Of a stretch of DNA of 64,000 bases, positions 25,366 through 35,124 are shown piece after piece. Position numbers and translations under genes: made by a program. Under the pieces are notes generated by a model that saw nothing but the letters and a program-made list of their open reading frames with translations, did no database searches and was not told where the DNA came from. Origin of the DNA: Yinghuangia aomiensis (lineage in GTDB: Bacteria; Actinomycetota; Actinomycetes; Streptomycetales; Streptomycetaceae); contig NZ_BAABHS010000026.1 in assembly GCF_039542225.1 (NCBI RefSeq), positions 1 to 64,000 of the forward strand. The letters run 5' to 3'. Position 1 is the stretch's first letter. Every line of letters starts with the position of its first letter.

Positions 25366-28031
25366 TGACCGTCACGACCAACTCTCCGGCGGGCGGTGCT
25401 CCCGCGCCGAAGCCGCAGGAGGACCTCGTCACCATCACGGTGGACGGGATCGAGGTCAGCGTCCCGAAGGGCACGCTGGTCATCCGCGCGGCCGAACTCC
25501 TCGGCATCCAGATCCCCCGGTTCTGCGACCACCCGCTGCTCGACCCGGTCGGCGCCTGCCGCCAGTGCCTGGTCGACGTGGAAGGCCAGCGCAAGCCGCT
25601 CGCGTCCTGCACCACCACCGTCACCGACGGCATGGTGGTGCGCACCCAGCTGTCCTCGCCGGTCGCCAAGAAGTCGCAGGACGGGGTGATGGAGCTGCTG
25701 CTCATCAACCACCCCCTCGACTGCCCGGTGTGCGACAAGGGCGGCGAGTGCCCGCTGCAGAACCAGGCGATGACGTCCGGCCGGACGACATCGCGGTTCG
25801 GCGAGGTCAAGCGCACCTACCCGAAGCCGCTGCCGATCTCGTCCGAGGTGCTGCTGGACCGCGAGCGGTGCGTGCTGTGCGCGCGCTGCACCCGCTTCTC
25901 CGACCAGATCGCGGGCGACCCGTTCATCGCGCTCATCGAACGCGGCGCGCTCCAGCAGGTCGGGATCTACGAGAAGCAGCCGTTCGAGTCCTACTTCTCC
26001 GGCAACACCATCCAGATCTGCCCGGTCGGCGCGCTCACCTCGGCGGCCTACCGGTTCCGCTCCCGCCCGTTCGACCTCGTGTCGTCGCCCACCGCGTGCG
26101 AGCACTGCGCCTCCGGGTGCTCGCTCCGCGCCGACCACCGGCGCGGCCGCGTGATGCGGCGCCTCGCGGGCGACGAGCCCGAGGTCAACGAAGAGTGGAA
26201 CTGCGACAAGGGCCGCTTCGCCTTCCGGTACGCGACCCTCGGCGACCGCATCACCACCCCGCTGGTGCGCGACCCGGAGACCGGCGAACTGGAAGCCGCG
26301 TCGTGGCCGGAGGCCCTCGCCGCCGCCGCGGAAGGGCTGACCGCGGCCCGCGGGCGCGCGGGTGTGCTGGCCGGCGGCCGGGTCACCGTCGAAGACGCCT
26401 ACGCATACGCGAAGTTCACCCGCGTCGCGCTCGGCACCAACGACATCGACTTCCGGGCCCGGGAGCACAGCACCGAGGAGGCCGACTTCCTGGCCGCGGC
26501 GGTCGCCGGCACCGGCATGGGCGTCACCTACGCGGACCTGGAGAAGGCCCCCGCGGTGCTGCTCGCCGGGTTCGAGCCCGAGGACGAGTCGCCGATCGTG
26601 TTCCTGCGGCTCCGCAAGGCGGCCCGCAAGCACGGCCTGAAGATCTTCTCGATCGCGCCGTTCGCGTCGTCCGGCCTCGTCCGCATGCAGGGCGCGCTCC
26701 TGCGTGCGGCCCCCGGCCTGGAACCCGCGTGGCTCGACGCTTTGGCGACCGGCAGCGGCCTGGACGACCTCGGCCGGTCGGCCGCGGAACTCCTCGCCGA
26801 GAACGGCGCGGTGATCCTGGTCGGCGAACGCCTGGCCGGCATCCCGGGCGCGCTGTCCTCGGCCCTCGCGCTGGCCGAAGCCACCGGCGCCCGCCTCGCG
26901 TGGGTGCCGCGCCGCGCCGGGGAACGCGGCGCACTCGAAGCCGGCGCGCTCTACAACCTCCTCCCCGGCGGCCGCCCGGTCAGCGACCCGGCGGCCCGCG
27001 CCGAGGTGGCCGCGGCCTGGTCGGTCGCCGAACTCCCCGGCGGCTACGGACTGGACACGGCGGCCATGCTGCGCGGCGTACGCGACGGCAAACTCGGCGC
27101 GCTGGTCGTCGGCGGCGTCGAACCGGGCGACCTGCCCGACCCGGCGGCGGCGCTGGCCGCGCTGGACGCCGCACCGTTCGTGGTCAGCCTGGAACTGCGG
27201 CACAGCGAGGTCACCGAACGCGCCGACGTGGTGTTCCCGGTGTCCGCGGCCGCCGAGAAGGCCGGCACGTTCGTCGACTGGGAAGGCCGCGAACGGCCGT
27301 TCGCCTCGGTCCTCAAGCAGGACCAGGTGCTCCAGGACACCGGCACGGTGATGCCCGACCTGCGGGTCCTCAACTCGATCGCCGACGAAATGGACGTCCA
27401 CCTCGGACTCCCCGACGTCGCCGCGGCCCGCCGCGAACTGCGCCGCCTCGGCGGCTGGGCGGGCGAACGCTCCGCCGCCCCGGCCGCACCGCTCCGCCGC
27501 CCGGCCGCCGAGCCGGGCACCGACGAAGCGGTGCTCGCGTCCTGGCGGCTGCTGCTCGACGAAGGCCGCGCGCAGGACGGCGAGTCCGCGCTGGCGGGCA
27601 CGCGCCGCCGCCCGGTCGTCCGGCTGAGCGCCGCGGCCGCGGCCCGGATCGGCGCGGCCGACGGCGGCGAAGTGACCGTCTCGACCGGCCGCGGCGGCGA
27701 GGTCACGCTGCCGCTCGCGGTCACCGAGATGGGCGACGACGTGGTGTGGATCCCGGCGAACTCGCCCGGATCGGCCCTGCACCGCGACCTCGGTGCGGTG
27801 CCCGGCGAGACCGTCCGGCTGCGCGCCGCGGTCCTGCCGCAGCAGCGGGCGTCGAACGGCACCGACGGTGCGGCCAACGGCACGGCGCTCGGCCCGCGCG
27901 GGCACGGCGCCGACGGGTCGCCGAACGGCACCGGCGTCAACGGCATCGGAGCCAACGGAGCCAACGGAGCCAACGGGACCGGCGGCAACGGCGCCGGGGC
28001 CGACGGCACGACCGGCGAGGAGGAGAGCTGA
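25365..28031 (+). CDS. nuoG: NADH-quinone oxidoreductase subunit G
   Basis: An 888-residue subunit carrying several clusters. N-terminal [2Fe-2S] domain: IPRFCDHPLLDPVGACRQCLVDVEG. A His-Cys cluster region follows (HPLDCPVCDKGGECPLQ), then a 4Fe-4S domain (RCVLCARCTRFSDQIAG, ICPVGAL). A further CEHCASGC set with WNCDKGR downstream is the extra N7-type motif of some bacterial NuoG. A molybdopterin-oxidoreductase-like domain without evident cofactor residues makes up the rest. The last 55 residues are an Asn-Gly-rich tail. ATG 25365 overlaps the nuoF stop. Confidence 0.96.
27948..27978 (+). repeat. Tandem 9-bp repeat in the nuoG tail
   Basis: GGAGCCAAC-type units repeat three times in frame and encode Ala-Asn-Gly repeats in the low-complexity C-terminus of NuoG. 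Confidence 0.8.
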
Positions 28032-29416
28032 TGCAACTCGCGGCTGATCCGGTCGGGTTCGCCTCCGATCCGTGGTGGCTGATCCTGTTCAAGGCGGTCC
28101 TGGTGTTCGCGTTCTGCGTCGTCATGACGCTGTTCGCGATCTGGTGGGAGCGCAAGGTCGTGGCGTGGATGCAGATGCGCATCGGCCCCAAGCACGTCGG
28201 GCCGCAGGGCCTGCTCCAGTCGCTCGCCGACGGCGTGAAGCTGGCGTTCAAGGAAGACATCATCGTCAAGGCCGCCGACAAGCCGGTCTACATCCTCGCG
28301 CCGGTCGTCGCGATGGTCCCCGCGTTCATGGCGTTCGCGGTGATCCCGATGGGCGGCGAGGTGTCGATGTTCGGACACCAGACGCACCTGCAGCTGACCG
28401 ACCTGCCGGTGGGCGTGCTGTACATCCTGGCGACCGCGTCGGTGGGCATCTACGGCATCGTGCTGGCGGGCTGGTCGTCCGGATCGACGTACCCGCTGCT
28501 GGGCTCGCTGCGGTCGACGGCGCAGATGATCTCGTACGAGGTCGCGATGGGCCTGTCGTTCGCCGGCGTGTTCCTCTACTCCGGCTCGATGTCCACCTCG
28601 GAGATCGTCCAGTCGCAGCACCAGACCTGGTACGCGGTACTCCTGCCGGTGTCGTTCGTGATCTACGTGATCGCGATGATCGGCGAGACGAACCGCGCGC
28701 CGTTCGACCTCCCCGAGGCGGAAGGCGAACTCGTCGGCGGCTTCCACACCGAGTACTCGTCGCTGAAGTTCGCGCTGTTCTTCCTCGCCGAGTACGTCAA
28801 CATGGTCGTCGTCTCGTCGCTGGCCACCACGCTGTTCCTCGGCGGGTACCATGCGCCGCCGCCGATCACCGCGGTGTGGGAAGGCGCCAACAGCGGCTGG
28901 TGGACGCTGCTCTGGTACTTCCTCAAAGTCCAGCTCTTCCTGTTCCTCTTCATCTGGCTGCGCGGCACGCTGCCCCGCCTGCGCTACGACCAGTTCATGC
29001 GCCTGGGGTGGAAGGTGCTCATCCCGACGTCGCTGGTGTGGCTCATGCTCGTGGCCACCGTGCGGGCGCTCAAGAACGAGGGCTACGACTACCGCAACAT
29101 CGTGCTCGGGATCGCCGGCGCGATCATCGTCCTCCTCGTGCTGTCGGTCCTGTGGGACATGGTCCGCGGCGCCGACGACGACGAGGAGAAGCCCGAGCCG
29201 CTGCCCGGGACGCCCGGCGCCGCGGTGCCGTTCGACCCGATGGCCGGCGGATTCCCGGTGCCCCCGCTGCCCGGGCAGGAACTCCCGCCCGTACCGCGCC
29301 GCAACATCCGGCGCGCCACCGTCAGCGTCGGCGGCGGCTCGTCCGAGAGCCCGGACGACGGGCAATCCCCTGCCAGCGCACCGTCCCCCGCGAACCCGAC
29401 GGACAAGGAGGTATGA
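28031..29416 (+). CDS. nuoH: NADH-quinone oxidoreductase subunit H
   Basis: A 461-residue, eight-helix membrane subunit next to the quinone site. WWERKVVAWMQMRIGPKHVGP starts the first cytoplasmic loop. The quinone-loop signature is IGETNRAPFDLPEAEGELVGG, then HTEYSSLKFALFFLAEY. After the last helix (about residue 380) an acidic/proline-rich cytoplasmic extension of some 80 residues (DDDEEKPEPLPG, then VPPLPGQELPPVPRR) is added; this is longer than enterobacterial NuoH (about 325). ATG 28031 overlaps the nuoG stop. Confidence 0.96.
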   Translation: MQLAADPVGFASDPWWLILFKAVLVFAFCVVMTLFAIWWERKVVAWMQMRIGPKHVGPQGLLQSLADGVKLAFKEDIIVKAADKPVYILAPVVAMVPAFMAFAVIPMGGEVSMFGHQTHLQLTDLPVGVLYILATASVGIYGIVLAGWSSGSTYPLLGSLRSTAQMISYEVAMGLSFAGVFLYSGSMSTSEIVQSQHQTWYAVLLPVSFVIYVIAMIGETNRAPFDLPEAEGELVGGFHTEYSSLKFALFFLAEYVNMVVVSSLATTLFLGGYHAPPPITAVWEGANSGWWTLLWYFLKVQLFLFLFIWLRGTLPRLRYDQFMRLGWKVLIPTSLVWLMLVATVRALKNEGYDYRNIVLGIAGAIIVLLVLSVLWDMVRGADDDEEKPEPLPGTPGAAVPFDPMAGGFPVPPLPGQELPPVPRRNIRRATVSVGGGSSESPDDGQSPASAPSPANPTDKEV

Positions 29417-30027
29417 CCGTGGGCAACTTCCTGGGACCCGTCGCGGGCTTCGGCGTCACCTTCGCGACCATGTTCAAGAAGGCGAACACCGAGTTCTACC
29501 CCTTCGAGAAAAAGCCCACCGCCCCGCGGTTCCACGGCCGGCACCAGCTCAACCGGCACCCGGACGGGCTGGAGAAGTGCGTCGGCTGCGAACTGTGCGC
29601 GTGGGCCTGCCCGGCGGACGCGATCTACGTCGAAGGCGCGGACAACACCGAGGAAGAGCGGTTCTCCCCCGGTGAGCGCTACGGCCGCGTCTACCAGATC
29701 AACTACCTGCGCTGCATCTTCTGCGGCCTGTGCATCGAGGCGTGCCCGACCCGGGCGCTCACGATGACGAACCAGTACGAACTCGCGGACACGACCCGGG
29801 CGAGCCTGATCTTCACCAAGGAGCAGCTCCTCGCCCCGCTGCACGAAGGCATGGTCGCCCCGCCGCACGCCATGTACCCGGAGATGGAAGAACGGGACTA
29901 CTACCTCGGCAAGGTCACCGAGGCGGCCCCGGGCACGGTCACCCAGGGGCAGGCGGGCGAGCCGGGCGAGGCCGCCGAGGACGCGTCCGCGGACGTCCAC
30001 GACGACCACGAAGCGGGTGTCCGATGA
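29413..30027 (+). CDS. nuoI: NADH-quinone oxidoreductase subunit I
   Basis: A 204-residue ferredoxin-like subunit with clusters N6a and N6b: CVGCELCAWACPADAI and CIFCGLCIEACPTRAL, each C-x2-C-x2-C-x3-C-P. The N-terminal amphipathic segment (GFGVTFATMFKK) lies on the membrane. The last 40 residues are acidic. It has a textbook AAGGAGGT site, and ATG 29413 overlaps the nuoH stop (ATGA). Confidence 0.96.
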   Translation: MTVGNFLGPVAGFGVTFATMFKKANTEFYPFEKKPTAPRFHGRHQLNRHPDGLEKCVGCELCAWACPADAIYVEGADNTEEERFSPGERYGRVYQINYLRCIFCGLCIEACPTRALTMTNQYELADTTRASLIFTKEQLLAPLHEGMVAPPHAMYPEMEERDYYLGKVTEAAPGTVTQGQAGEPGEAAEDASADVHDDHEAGVR

Positions 30028-31091
30028 CCATGGCTGCGGACGGGCTGTCCGGAGGCGTCGTCCTCGCGGAACAGCTCACCAGAACGTCGACCGGCGAGGC
30101 GGTGCAGTTCTGGATCCTCGCCACCGTCGCGCTGCTCGGCGCGCTCGGCACGGTCGCCATGAAGAAAGCCGTGCACAGCGCGCTGTGCCTGGCCGCCACC
30201 ATGCTGTGCCTGGCGGTCTTCTACATGGCGCAGGGCGCGGTCTTCCTCGGCGTCGTGCAGATCGTCGTCTACACCGGCGCGATCATGATGCTGTTCCTGT
30301 TCGTGCTCATGCTGGTCGGCGTCTCCTCGGCGGACTCGCTCAAGGAGACGCTGCGCGGCCAGCGCGTCGCGGCGATCCTCGCGGGCCTGGGCTTCGGCAT
30401 CCTGCTGGTGGCGGGCATCGCCAACGCGTCGCTCGGCAACTTCGCCGGGTACGGCGGCGGGACGTCGCCGGCCGGTGCGCAGGAGACCGACCCGCAGGTG
30501 GTCGCCGCGATGCGCGAGGGCAGGAACGTGGAAGGCCTCGCGCACCTGATCTTCACCCGCTACGTGTGGGCGTTCGAGATCACCAGCGCCCTGCTGATCA
30601 CCGCGGCGCTCGGCGCGATGGTGCTGGCGCACCGCGAGCGCCTCAAGCCGCGCAAGACGCAGCGGGAGCTGTCCGAAGCGCGCGTGCGGGAGAACATCAA
30701 CCTCGCGCCGCTGCCCGCGCCGGGCGTCTACGCCCGGCACAACGCGGTCGACATCCCCGCGCTGCTGCCCGACGGCACGGTCTCCGAGCTGTCGGTCAAC
30801 GCCACGCTGCGGGCCCGCGGCCAGGTGCGCGACGTCAGCCGCGAACCGGTGCACCGGGTCGCCGAGCTGGAGGAGAGCGCCGAGGTGTGGATGGAGCAGC
30901 GCGGCGACGTGCCCACGGCCCGCCACGAGGGCGAGGAAGGCCCGGACGGCGGCACCGAACCGCAGGAGCCCGAGGCCGGCGACGGTACCGGCTCCGGCTC
31001 GGCTCCGGCCGCCGGGGACCCTGACGCGGCCGGGACCGCCCACGGCGACTCGGTCGCGGCCGGCGCAGGATCGAAGGAGTCGCGCTCATGA
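30024..31091 (+). CDS. nuoJ: NADH-quinone oxidoreductase subunit J
   Basis: A 355-residue membrane subunit with five helices in the first 210 residues: FWILATVALLGALGTVAM, then ALCLAATMLCLAVFYMAQGA with VFLGVVQIVVYTGAIMMLFLFVLMLVG, the conserved TM3 with its pi-bulge region, and two more. The last 140 residues are a hydrophilic, Glu/Gly-rich cytoplasmic extension (E. coli NuoJ totals about 184). ATG 30024 overlaps the nuoI stop; ATG 30030 is an alternative. Confidence 0.94.
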   Translation: MTMAADGLSGGVVLAEQLTRTSTGEAVQFWILATVALLGALGTVAMKKAVHSALCLAATMLCLAVFYMAQGAVFLGVVQIVVYTGAIMMLFLFVLMLVGVSSADSLKETLRGQRVAAILAGLGFGILLVAGIANASLGNFAGYGGGTSPAGAQETDPQVVAAMREGRNVEGLAHLIFTRYVWAFEITSALLITAALGAMVLAHRERLKPRKTQRELSEARVRENINLAPLPAPGVYARHNAVDIPALLPDGTVSELSVNATLRARGQVRDVSREPVHRVAELEESAEVWMEQRGDVPTARHEGEEGPDGGTEPQEPEAGDGTGSGSAPAAGDPDAAGTAHGDSVAAGAGSKESRS

Positions 31092-31387
31092 ACCCGGCCA
31101 ACTACCTGTACTTGGCGGCGCTGCTGTTCACCGTCGGCGCGGCCGGGGTGCTGATGCGCCGGAACGCGATCGTCGTGTTCATGTGCATCGAGCTGATGCT
31201 CAACGCGACGAACCTGGCGTTCGTGACGTTCGCGCGGATGCACGGCAACTACGACGGCCAGGTCATCGCGTTCTTCACGATGGTCGTCGCGGCCGCCGAA
31301 GTCGTGGTCGGCCTGTCGATCATCATCGCCATCTTCCGCAGCCGCCGGTCGGCCTCGGTCGACGACGCCAACCTGATGAAGTGGTAG
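31088..31387 (+). CDS. nuoK: NADH-quinone oxidoreductase subunit K
   Basis: A 99-residue, three-helix MrpC-like proton-channel subunit. The conserved membrane Glu residues are in VFMCIELMLNATNLAFV and VAAAEVVVGLSIIIAIFR. The length is that of the family. ATG 31088 overlaps the nuoJ stop (ATGA). Confidence 0.96.
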   Translation: MNPANYLYLAALLFTVGAAGVLMRRNAIVVFMCIELMLNATNLAFVTFARMHGNYDGQVIAFFTMVVAAAEVVVGLSIIIAIFRSRRSASVDDANLMKW

Positions 31388-31394
31388 GGGACTG

Positions 31395-33398
31395 GTGACG
31401 CAAACCTTGGCAACCGGCGTGCTGCTCGCCACCTCGGGTGAGGGGGCGGAAGGCGGCGGTGGTGTGCACTCGGTCGCGGCGAGCGGCGTGTTCGACGCGA
31501 CCTGGCTGGTGATCGCGCTGCCGCTGCTCGGCGCGGCGGTCCTGCTGCTCGGCGGCAGGCGTACCAACAAGTTCGGGCATTGGCTCGGAACGGCGCTCGC
31601 GCTCGGATCGTTCGCGGTCGGGCTCGTGCTGTTCGCGGGCATGCTCGACAAGAGCGGCGCCGACCGGTCGGTGAACCAGCACCTGTGGGACTGGATCCAG
31701 GTCGGCGGCTTCCAGGCGGAAGTCGGGCTGCACCTGGACCAGTTGTCGATGGTCTTCGTGCTGCTGATCACGGGTGTCGGGTCGCTGATCCACATCTACT
31801 CGATCGGCTACATGGCGGAAGACCCCAACCGGCGCCGGTTCTTCGCCTACCTGAACCTGTTCGTCGCCTCGATGCTGCTGCTGGTCCTGGCGAACAACTA
31901 CCTGCTGCTGTACGTCGGCTGGGAAGGCGTCGGCCTGGCGTCCTACCTGCTGATCGGGTTCTGGCAGCACAAGCCGTCGGCGGCGACCGCGGCGAAGAAG
32001 GCGTTCATCATGAACCGCGTCGGCGACCTCGGTCTGGCCGTCGCGATCTTCTTGATGTTCACCACCTTCGGCACCTTCTCCTTCGACCAGGTGCTGAGCG
32101 GGAACGCGCAGGCGTCGGACGGCACGTTCACCGGCATCGGCCTGATGCTGCTGCTCGCGGCGTGCGGCAAGTCCGCGCAGTTCCCGCTGCAGGCCTGGCT
32201 CGGGGACGCGATGGAGGGCCCGACGCCGGTCTCCGCGCTGATCCACGCGGCGACGATGGTCACCGCGGGCGTGTACCTGATCACCCGGTCCGCCGAGATC
32301 TTCAACGCGTCGCCGGACGCGCAGCTCGCGGTCACCATCGTCGGTGCGATCACCGTGCTGTTCGGGGCGATCGTCGGCTGTGCGAAGGACGACATCAAGA
32401 AGGCGCTCGCCGCCTCGACGATGTCGCAGATCGGCTACATGATCCTGGCCGCCGGCCTCGGCCCGATCGGCTACGCGTTCGCGATCATGCACCTGGTCAC
32501 GCACGGCTTCTTCAAGGCCGGGCTGTTCCTCGGCGCCGGATCGGTCATGCACGGCATGAACGACGAGGTCGACATGCGGAGGTACGGCGGCCTGCGCAAG
32601 TACATGCCGGTCACGTTCGTCACCTTCGGCCTCGGCTTCCTGGCGATCATCGGCTTCCCGCTGCTGTCCGGCTACTTCACCAAGGACAAGATCATCGAGG
32701 CGGCGTTCGCGAAGGGCGGCACGAGCGGGTACATCCTCGGCTCGGTCACCTTGGTCGCGGCGGCGCTGACCGCGTTCTACATGACGCGCGTGATGCTCAT
32801 GACCTTCTTCGGCCGCGAGCGGTGGAAGGAAGCACCGGTCGGCGCGCCGAGCGACTGGCACGAGCCGCACCCGCACGAGTCGCCGGCGTCGATGACCGTG
32901 CCGATGATCGTCCTGGCGTTCGGATCGGTGTTCGCGGGCGGGCTGTTCGTGCTCAACGACTCGTTCGTGAAGTGGCTGACCCCGGTGACCGGGTTCAGCC
33001 ACGGCGACCTGCCGTTCAGCGAATGGGCGGTCACCGGCATGGCGGTCGCGATGGTGGCGCTCGGCGTGCTGGTCGCCTACCTGCAGTTCGCGCGACGCGA
33101 GGTGCCGGCGGTCGCGCCGCACGGCTCGTTCGTCACGGTGGCGGCCCGCAAGGACCTGTACCAGGACCAGATCAACGAGGGCCTGGTCATGCGGCCCGGC
33201 CAGTACCTGACGCGCTGGCTGGTGTGGCTGGACCTGCGCGGCATCGACGGATTCGTGGGCGGGCTGGCCGCGTTCATCGGCGGCACGTCGGCACGGGTGC
33301 GGAAGGTGCAGACCGGGTTCGCCCGTTCGTACGCGCTGTCGATGTTCGGCGGCACGGCCATCGTGGTCGCGGCGACGCTGATGGCGAGGATGGCGTGA
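31395..33398 (+). CDS. nuoL: NADH-quinone oxidoreductase subunit L
   Basis: A 667-residue antiporter-like proton-pumping subunit at the distal end of the membrane arm. LLLYVGWEGVGLASYLLIGFW holds the functional Glu. QFPLQAWLGDAMEGPTPVSALIHAATMVTAGVYL is the hallmark, and DDIKKALAASTMSQIGYM carries the pumping Lys. The long lateral helix and C-terminal helix follow. GTG 31395 has TAGGGG before it. The stop overlaps ATG 33398 of a small ORF (TGATG). Confidence 0.96.
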   Translation: MTQTLATGVLLATSGEGAEGGGGVHSVAASGVFDATWLVIALPLLGAAVLLLGGRRTNKFGHWLGTALALGSFAVGLVLFAGMLDKSGADRSVNQHLWDWIQVGGFQAEVGLHLDQLSMVFVLLITGVGSLIHIYSIGYMAEDPNRRRFFAYLNLFVASMLLLVLANNYLLLYVGWEGVGLASYLLIGFWQHKPSAATAAKKAFIMNRVGDLGLAVAIFLMFTTFGTFSFDQVLSGNAQASDGTFTGIGLMLLLAACGKSAQFPLQAWLGDAMEGPTPVSALIHAATMVTAGVYLITRSAEIFNASPDAQLAVTIVGAITVLFGAIVGCAKDDIKKALAASTMSQIGYMILAAGLGPIGYAFAIMHLVTHGFFKAGLFLGAGSVMHGMNDEVDMRRYGGLRKYMPVTFVTFGLGFLAIIGFPLLSGYFTKDKIIEAAFAKGGTSGYILGSVTLVAAALTAFYMTRVMLMTFFGRERWKEAPVGAPSDWHEPHPHESPASMTVPMIVLAFGSVFAGGLFVLNDSFVKWLTPVTGFSHGDLPFSEWAVTGMAVAMVALGVLVAYLQFARREVPAVAPHGSFVTVAARKDLYQDQINEGLVMRPGQYLTRWLVWLDLRGIDGFVGGLAAFIGGTSARVRKVQTGFARSYALSMFGGTAIVVAATLMARMA

Positions 33399-33487
33399 TG
33401 GCCCGCCGGTACTCCGGGGCCGCGCGCTGCGCCAGGCCCCTTCGGCTCCCTGATACGGCACGGCACGCGGCGGAGGGATTGCGATGA
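33398..33487 (+). CDS. Possible 29-residue coupling peptide between nuoL and nuoM
   Basis: ATG 33398 shares its A with the nuoL stop (TGATG), and the TGA at 33485-33487 overlaps the nuoM start (ATGA at 33484). The peptide is basic and Arg/Ala-rich (begins MARRYSGAARCARPLRL) with no membrane helix. Every other junction in the operon is closely packed, so this ORF may exist to keep ribosomes running across the 85-bp gap. It has no ribosome site of its own. It could be a chance reading frame. Confidence 0.35.
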   Translation: MARRYSGAARCARPLRLPDTARHAAEGLR

Positions 33488-35124
33488 ACGGCCACTTCCC
33501 CTGGCTGACGGTGATGGCGGCGGTGCCCTTCGCGGGCGCCTTGGCCGTCGCCGTGCTCCCGGCCGCCAAGCGCACTCTCGCGAAGAACCTCGCACTGCTG
33601 GTCACGCTGGTCGAACTCGTGCTGGCGATCATCGTCACGGTGAAGTTCTCGCCGGACGGCGACCGCTTCCAGATGACCGAAAGCTATGCGTGGATCAAGT
33701 CGTTCGGCGTCCACTGGTCGCTGGGGGTGGACGGGATCGGCGTCGTGCTGATCCTGCTGACCGCGGTGCTCATGCCGATCCTGATCCTCGCGTCGTGGCA
33801 CGACGCGGACGGGCCGCAGGTGCGGATGGACGGCACCGCGGGCGAGTCGGCGGCGCCGCGGTCGACGCACGCGTTCTTCGCGCTGATGCTGGCGGTCGAG
33901 GCGATGGTGGTGGTGTCGTTCGCGGCCACCGACGTCTTCGTCTTCTACATCTTCTTCGAAGCCATGCTGATCCCGATGTACTTCCTCATCGGCGGCTTCG
34001 GCGGGGCGCAGCGGTCGTACGCGGCGGTCAAGTTCCTGCTCTACAACCTGCTCGGCGGCCTGGTCATGCTGGCCGCCGTGGTCGGGCTGTACGTCACCAC
34101 CGCCGACCACGACCTGGCCGGTCCCGGCCAGGGCACGTTCGACCTGGCGCGCATCGCGCAGGCGGTGTCGACCGGCGAACTCCACATCAGCCCGGGCGCC
34201 GAGAAGGCGATGTTCCTCGGGTTCATGTTCGCGTTCGCGATCAAGGCGCCGCTGTGGCCGTTCCACACCTGGCTGCCGGACACCATGACGGAGGCCACGC
34301 CGGGCGTCGCGGTGCTGGTGACCGCGATGGTGGACAAGGTCGGCACGTTCGCGATGCTGCGGTTCTGCCTGGAGCTGTTCCCGAACGCCTCGAAGACGTT
34401 CGCACCGCTGGTGATCACGCTGGCGGTGATCGGGATCATCTACGGGGCGCTGCTCGCGGTCGGGCAGACCGACATCAAGCGGCTCATCGCCTACACGTCG
34501 ATCTCCCACTTCGGCTTCATCATCATGGGCATCTTCGCCCTGACCAGCCAGGGTCACTCGGGCGCCACGCTCTACATGGTCAACCACGGCTTCTCGACGG
34601 CGGCGCTGCTGCTGATCGCGGGCTTCATGATCACCCGGCGGGGCAGCAAGACGATCGCCGACTTCGGCGGCGTGCAGAAGGTCGCGCCGGTGCTCGCGGG
34701 CACGTTCCTGGTGGCCGGCCTGGCGACCCTGTCGCTTCCCGGGCTGGCGCCGTTCGTCAGCGAGTTCCTGGTGCTGGTCGGCACGTTCTCGCGCTACCAG
34801 GCGGCGGGCATCGTGGCGACGGTCGGCATCATCCTGGCCGCGCTGTACGTCCTGGTGCTCTACCAGCGCACCATGACCGGCCCGGTCAAGGCGGGCGTCG
34901 AGAAGATGCGCGACCTGAACGTGCGCGAGCTGGTCGTGGTCGCGCCGCTGCTCGCGCTGCTGCTGGTCCTCGGCGTCTACCCGAAGCCGATTCTGGACGT
35001 GGTCAACCCGGCGGTGGACGACACGCTGAGCCAGGTCGAGAAGACCGATCCGAAACCGGCGCACCCGATCCAGGCGCCCGTCGAGCAGGCAGCCGCCGTC
35101 ACCCCCCTCGGAGGCAACAAGTGA
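33484..35124 (+). CDS. nuoM: NADH-quinone oxidoreductase subunit M
   Basis: A 546-residue antiporter-like proton-pumping subunit. FVFYIFFEAMLIPMYFLIGGFGG holds the conserved Glu, KAPLWPFHTWLPDTMTEATPGVAVLVTAMVDKVGTFAMLRF is the family signature with the central Lys, and DIKRLIAYTSISHFGFI follows. About 14 helices. GGAGGG lies before ATG 33484. The C-terminal 30 residues are hydrophilic. Confidence 0.96.
   Translation: MNGHFPWLTVMAAVPFAGALAVAVLPAAKRTLAKNLALLVTLVELVLAIIVTVKFSPDGDRFQMTESYAWIKSFGVHWSLGVDGIGVVLILLTAVLMPILILASWHDADGPQVRMDGTAGESAAPRSTHAFFALMLAVEAMVVVSFAATDVFVFYIFFEAMLIPMYFLIGGFGGAQRSYAAVKFLLYNLLGGLVMLAAVVGLYVTTADHDLAGPGQGTFDLARIAQAVSTGELHISPGAEKAMFLGFMFAFAIKAPLWPFHTWLPDTMTEATPGVAVLVTAMVDKVGTFAMLRFCLELFPNASKTFAPLVITLAVIGIIYGALLAVGQTDIKRLIAYTSISHFGFIIMGIFALTSQGHSGATLYMVNHGFSTAALLLIAGFMITRRGSKTIADFGGVQKVAPVLAGTFLVAGLATLSLPGLAPFVSEFLVLVGTFSRYQAAGIVATVGIILAALYVLVLYQRTMTGPVKAGVEKMRDLNVRELVVVAPLLALLLVLGVYPKPILDVVNPAVDDTLSQVEKTDPKPAHPIQAPVEQAAAVTPLGGNK

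Noticed and set aside
33399..33483. Disrupted nuoL or nuoM end
   Set aside because: Both proteins have normal lengths and complete conserved regions; the gap is better explained by a bridging ORF or plain spacer.
31323..33638. 771-codon minus-strand frame opposite nuoL
   Set aside because: Mirror of a conserved gene; its translation is His/Arg/Asp-rich and resembles no family.
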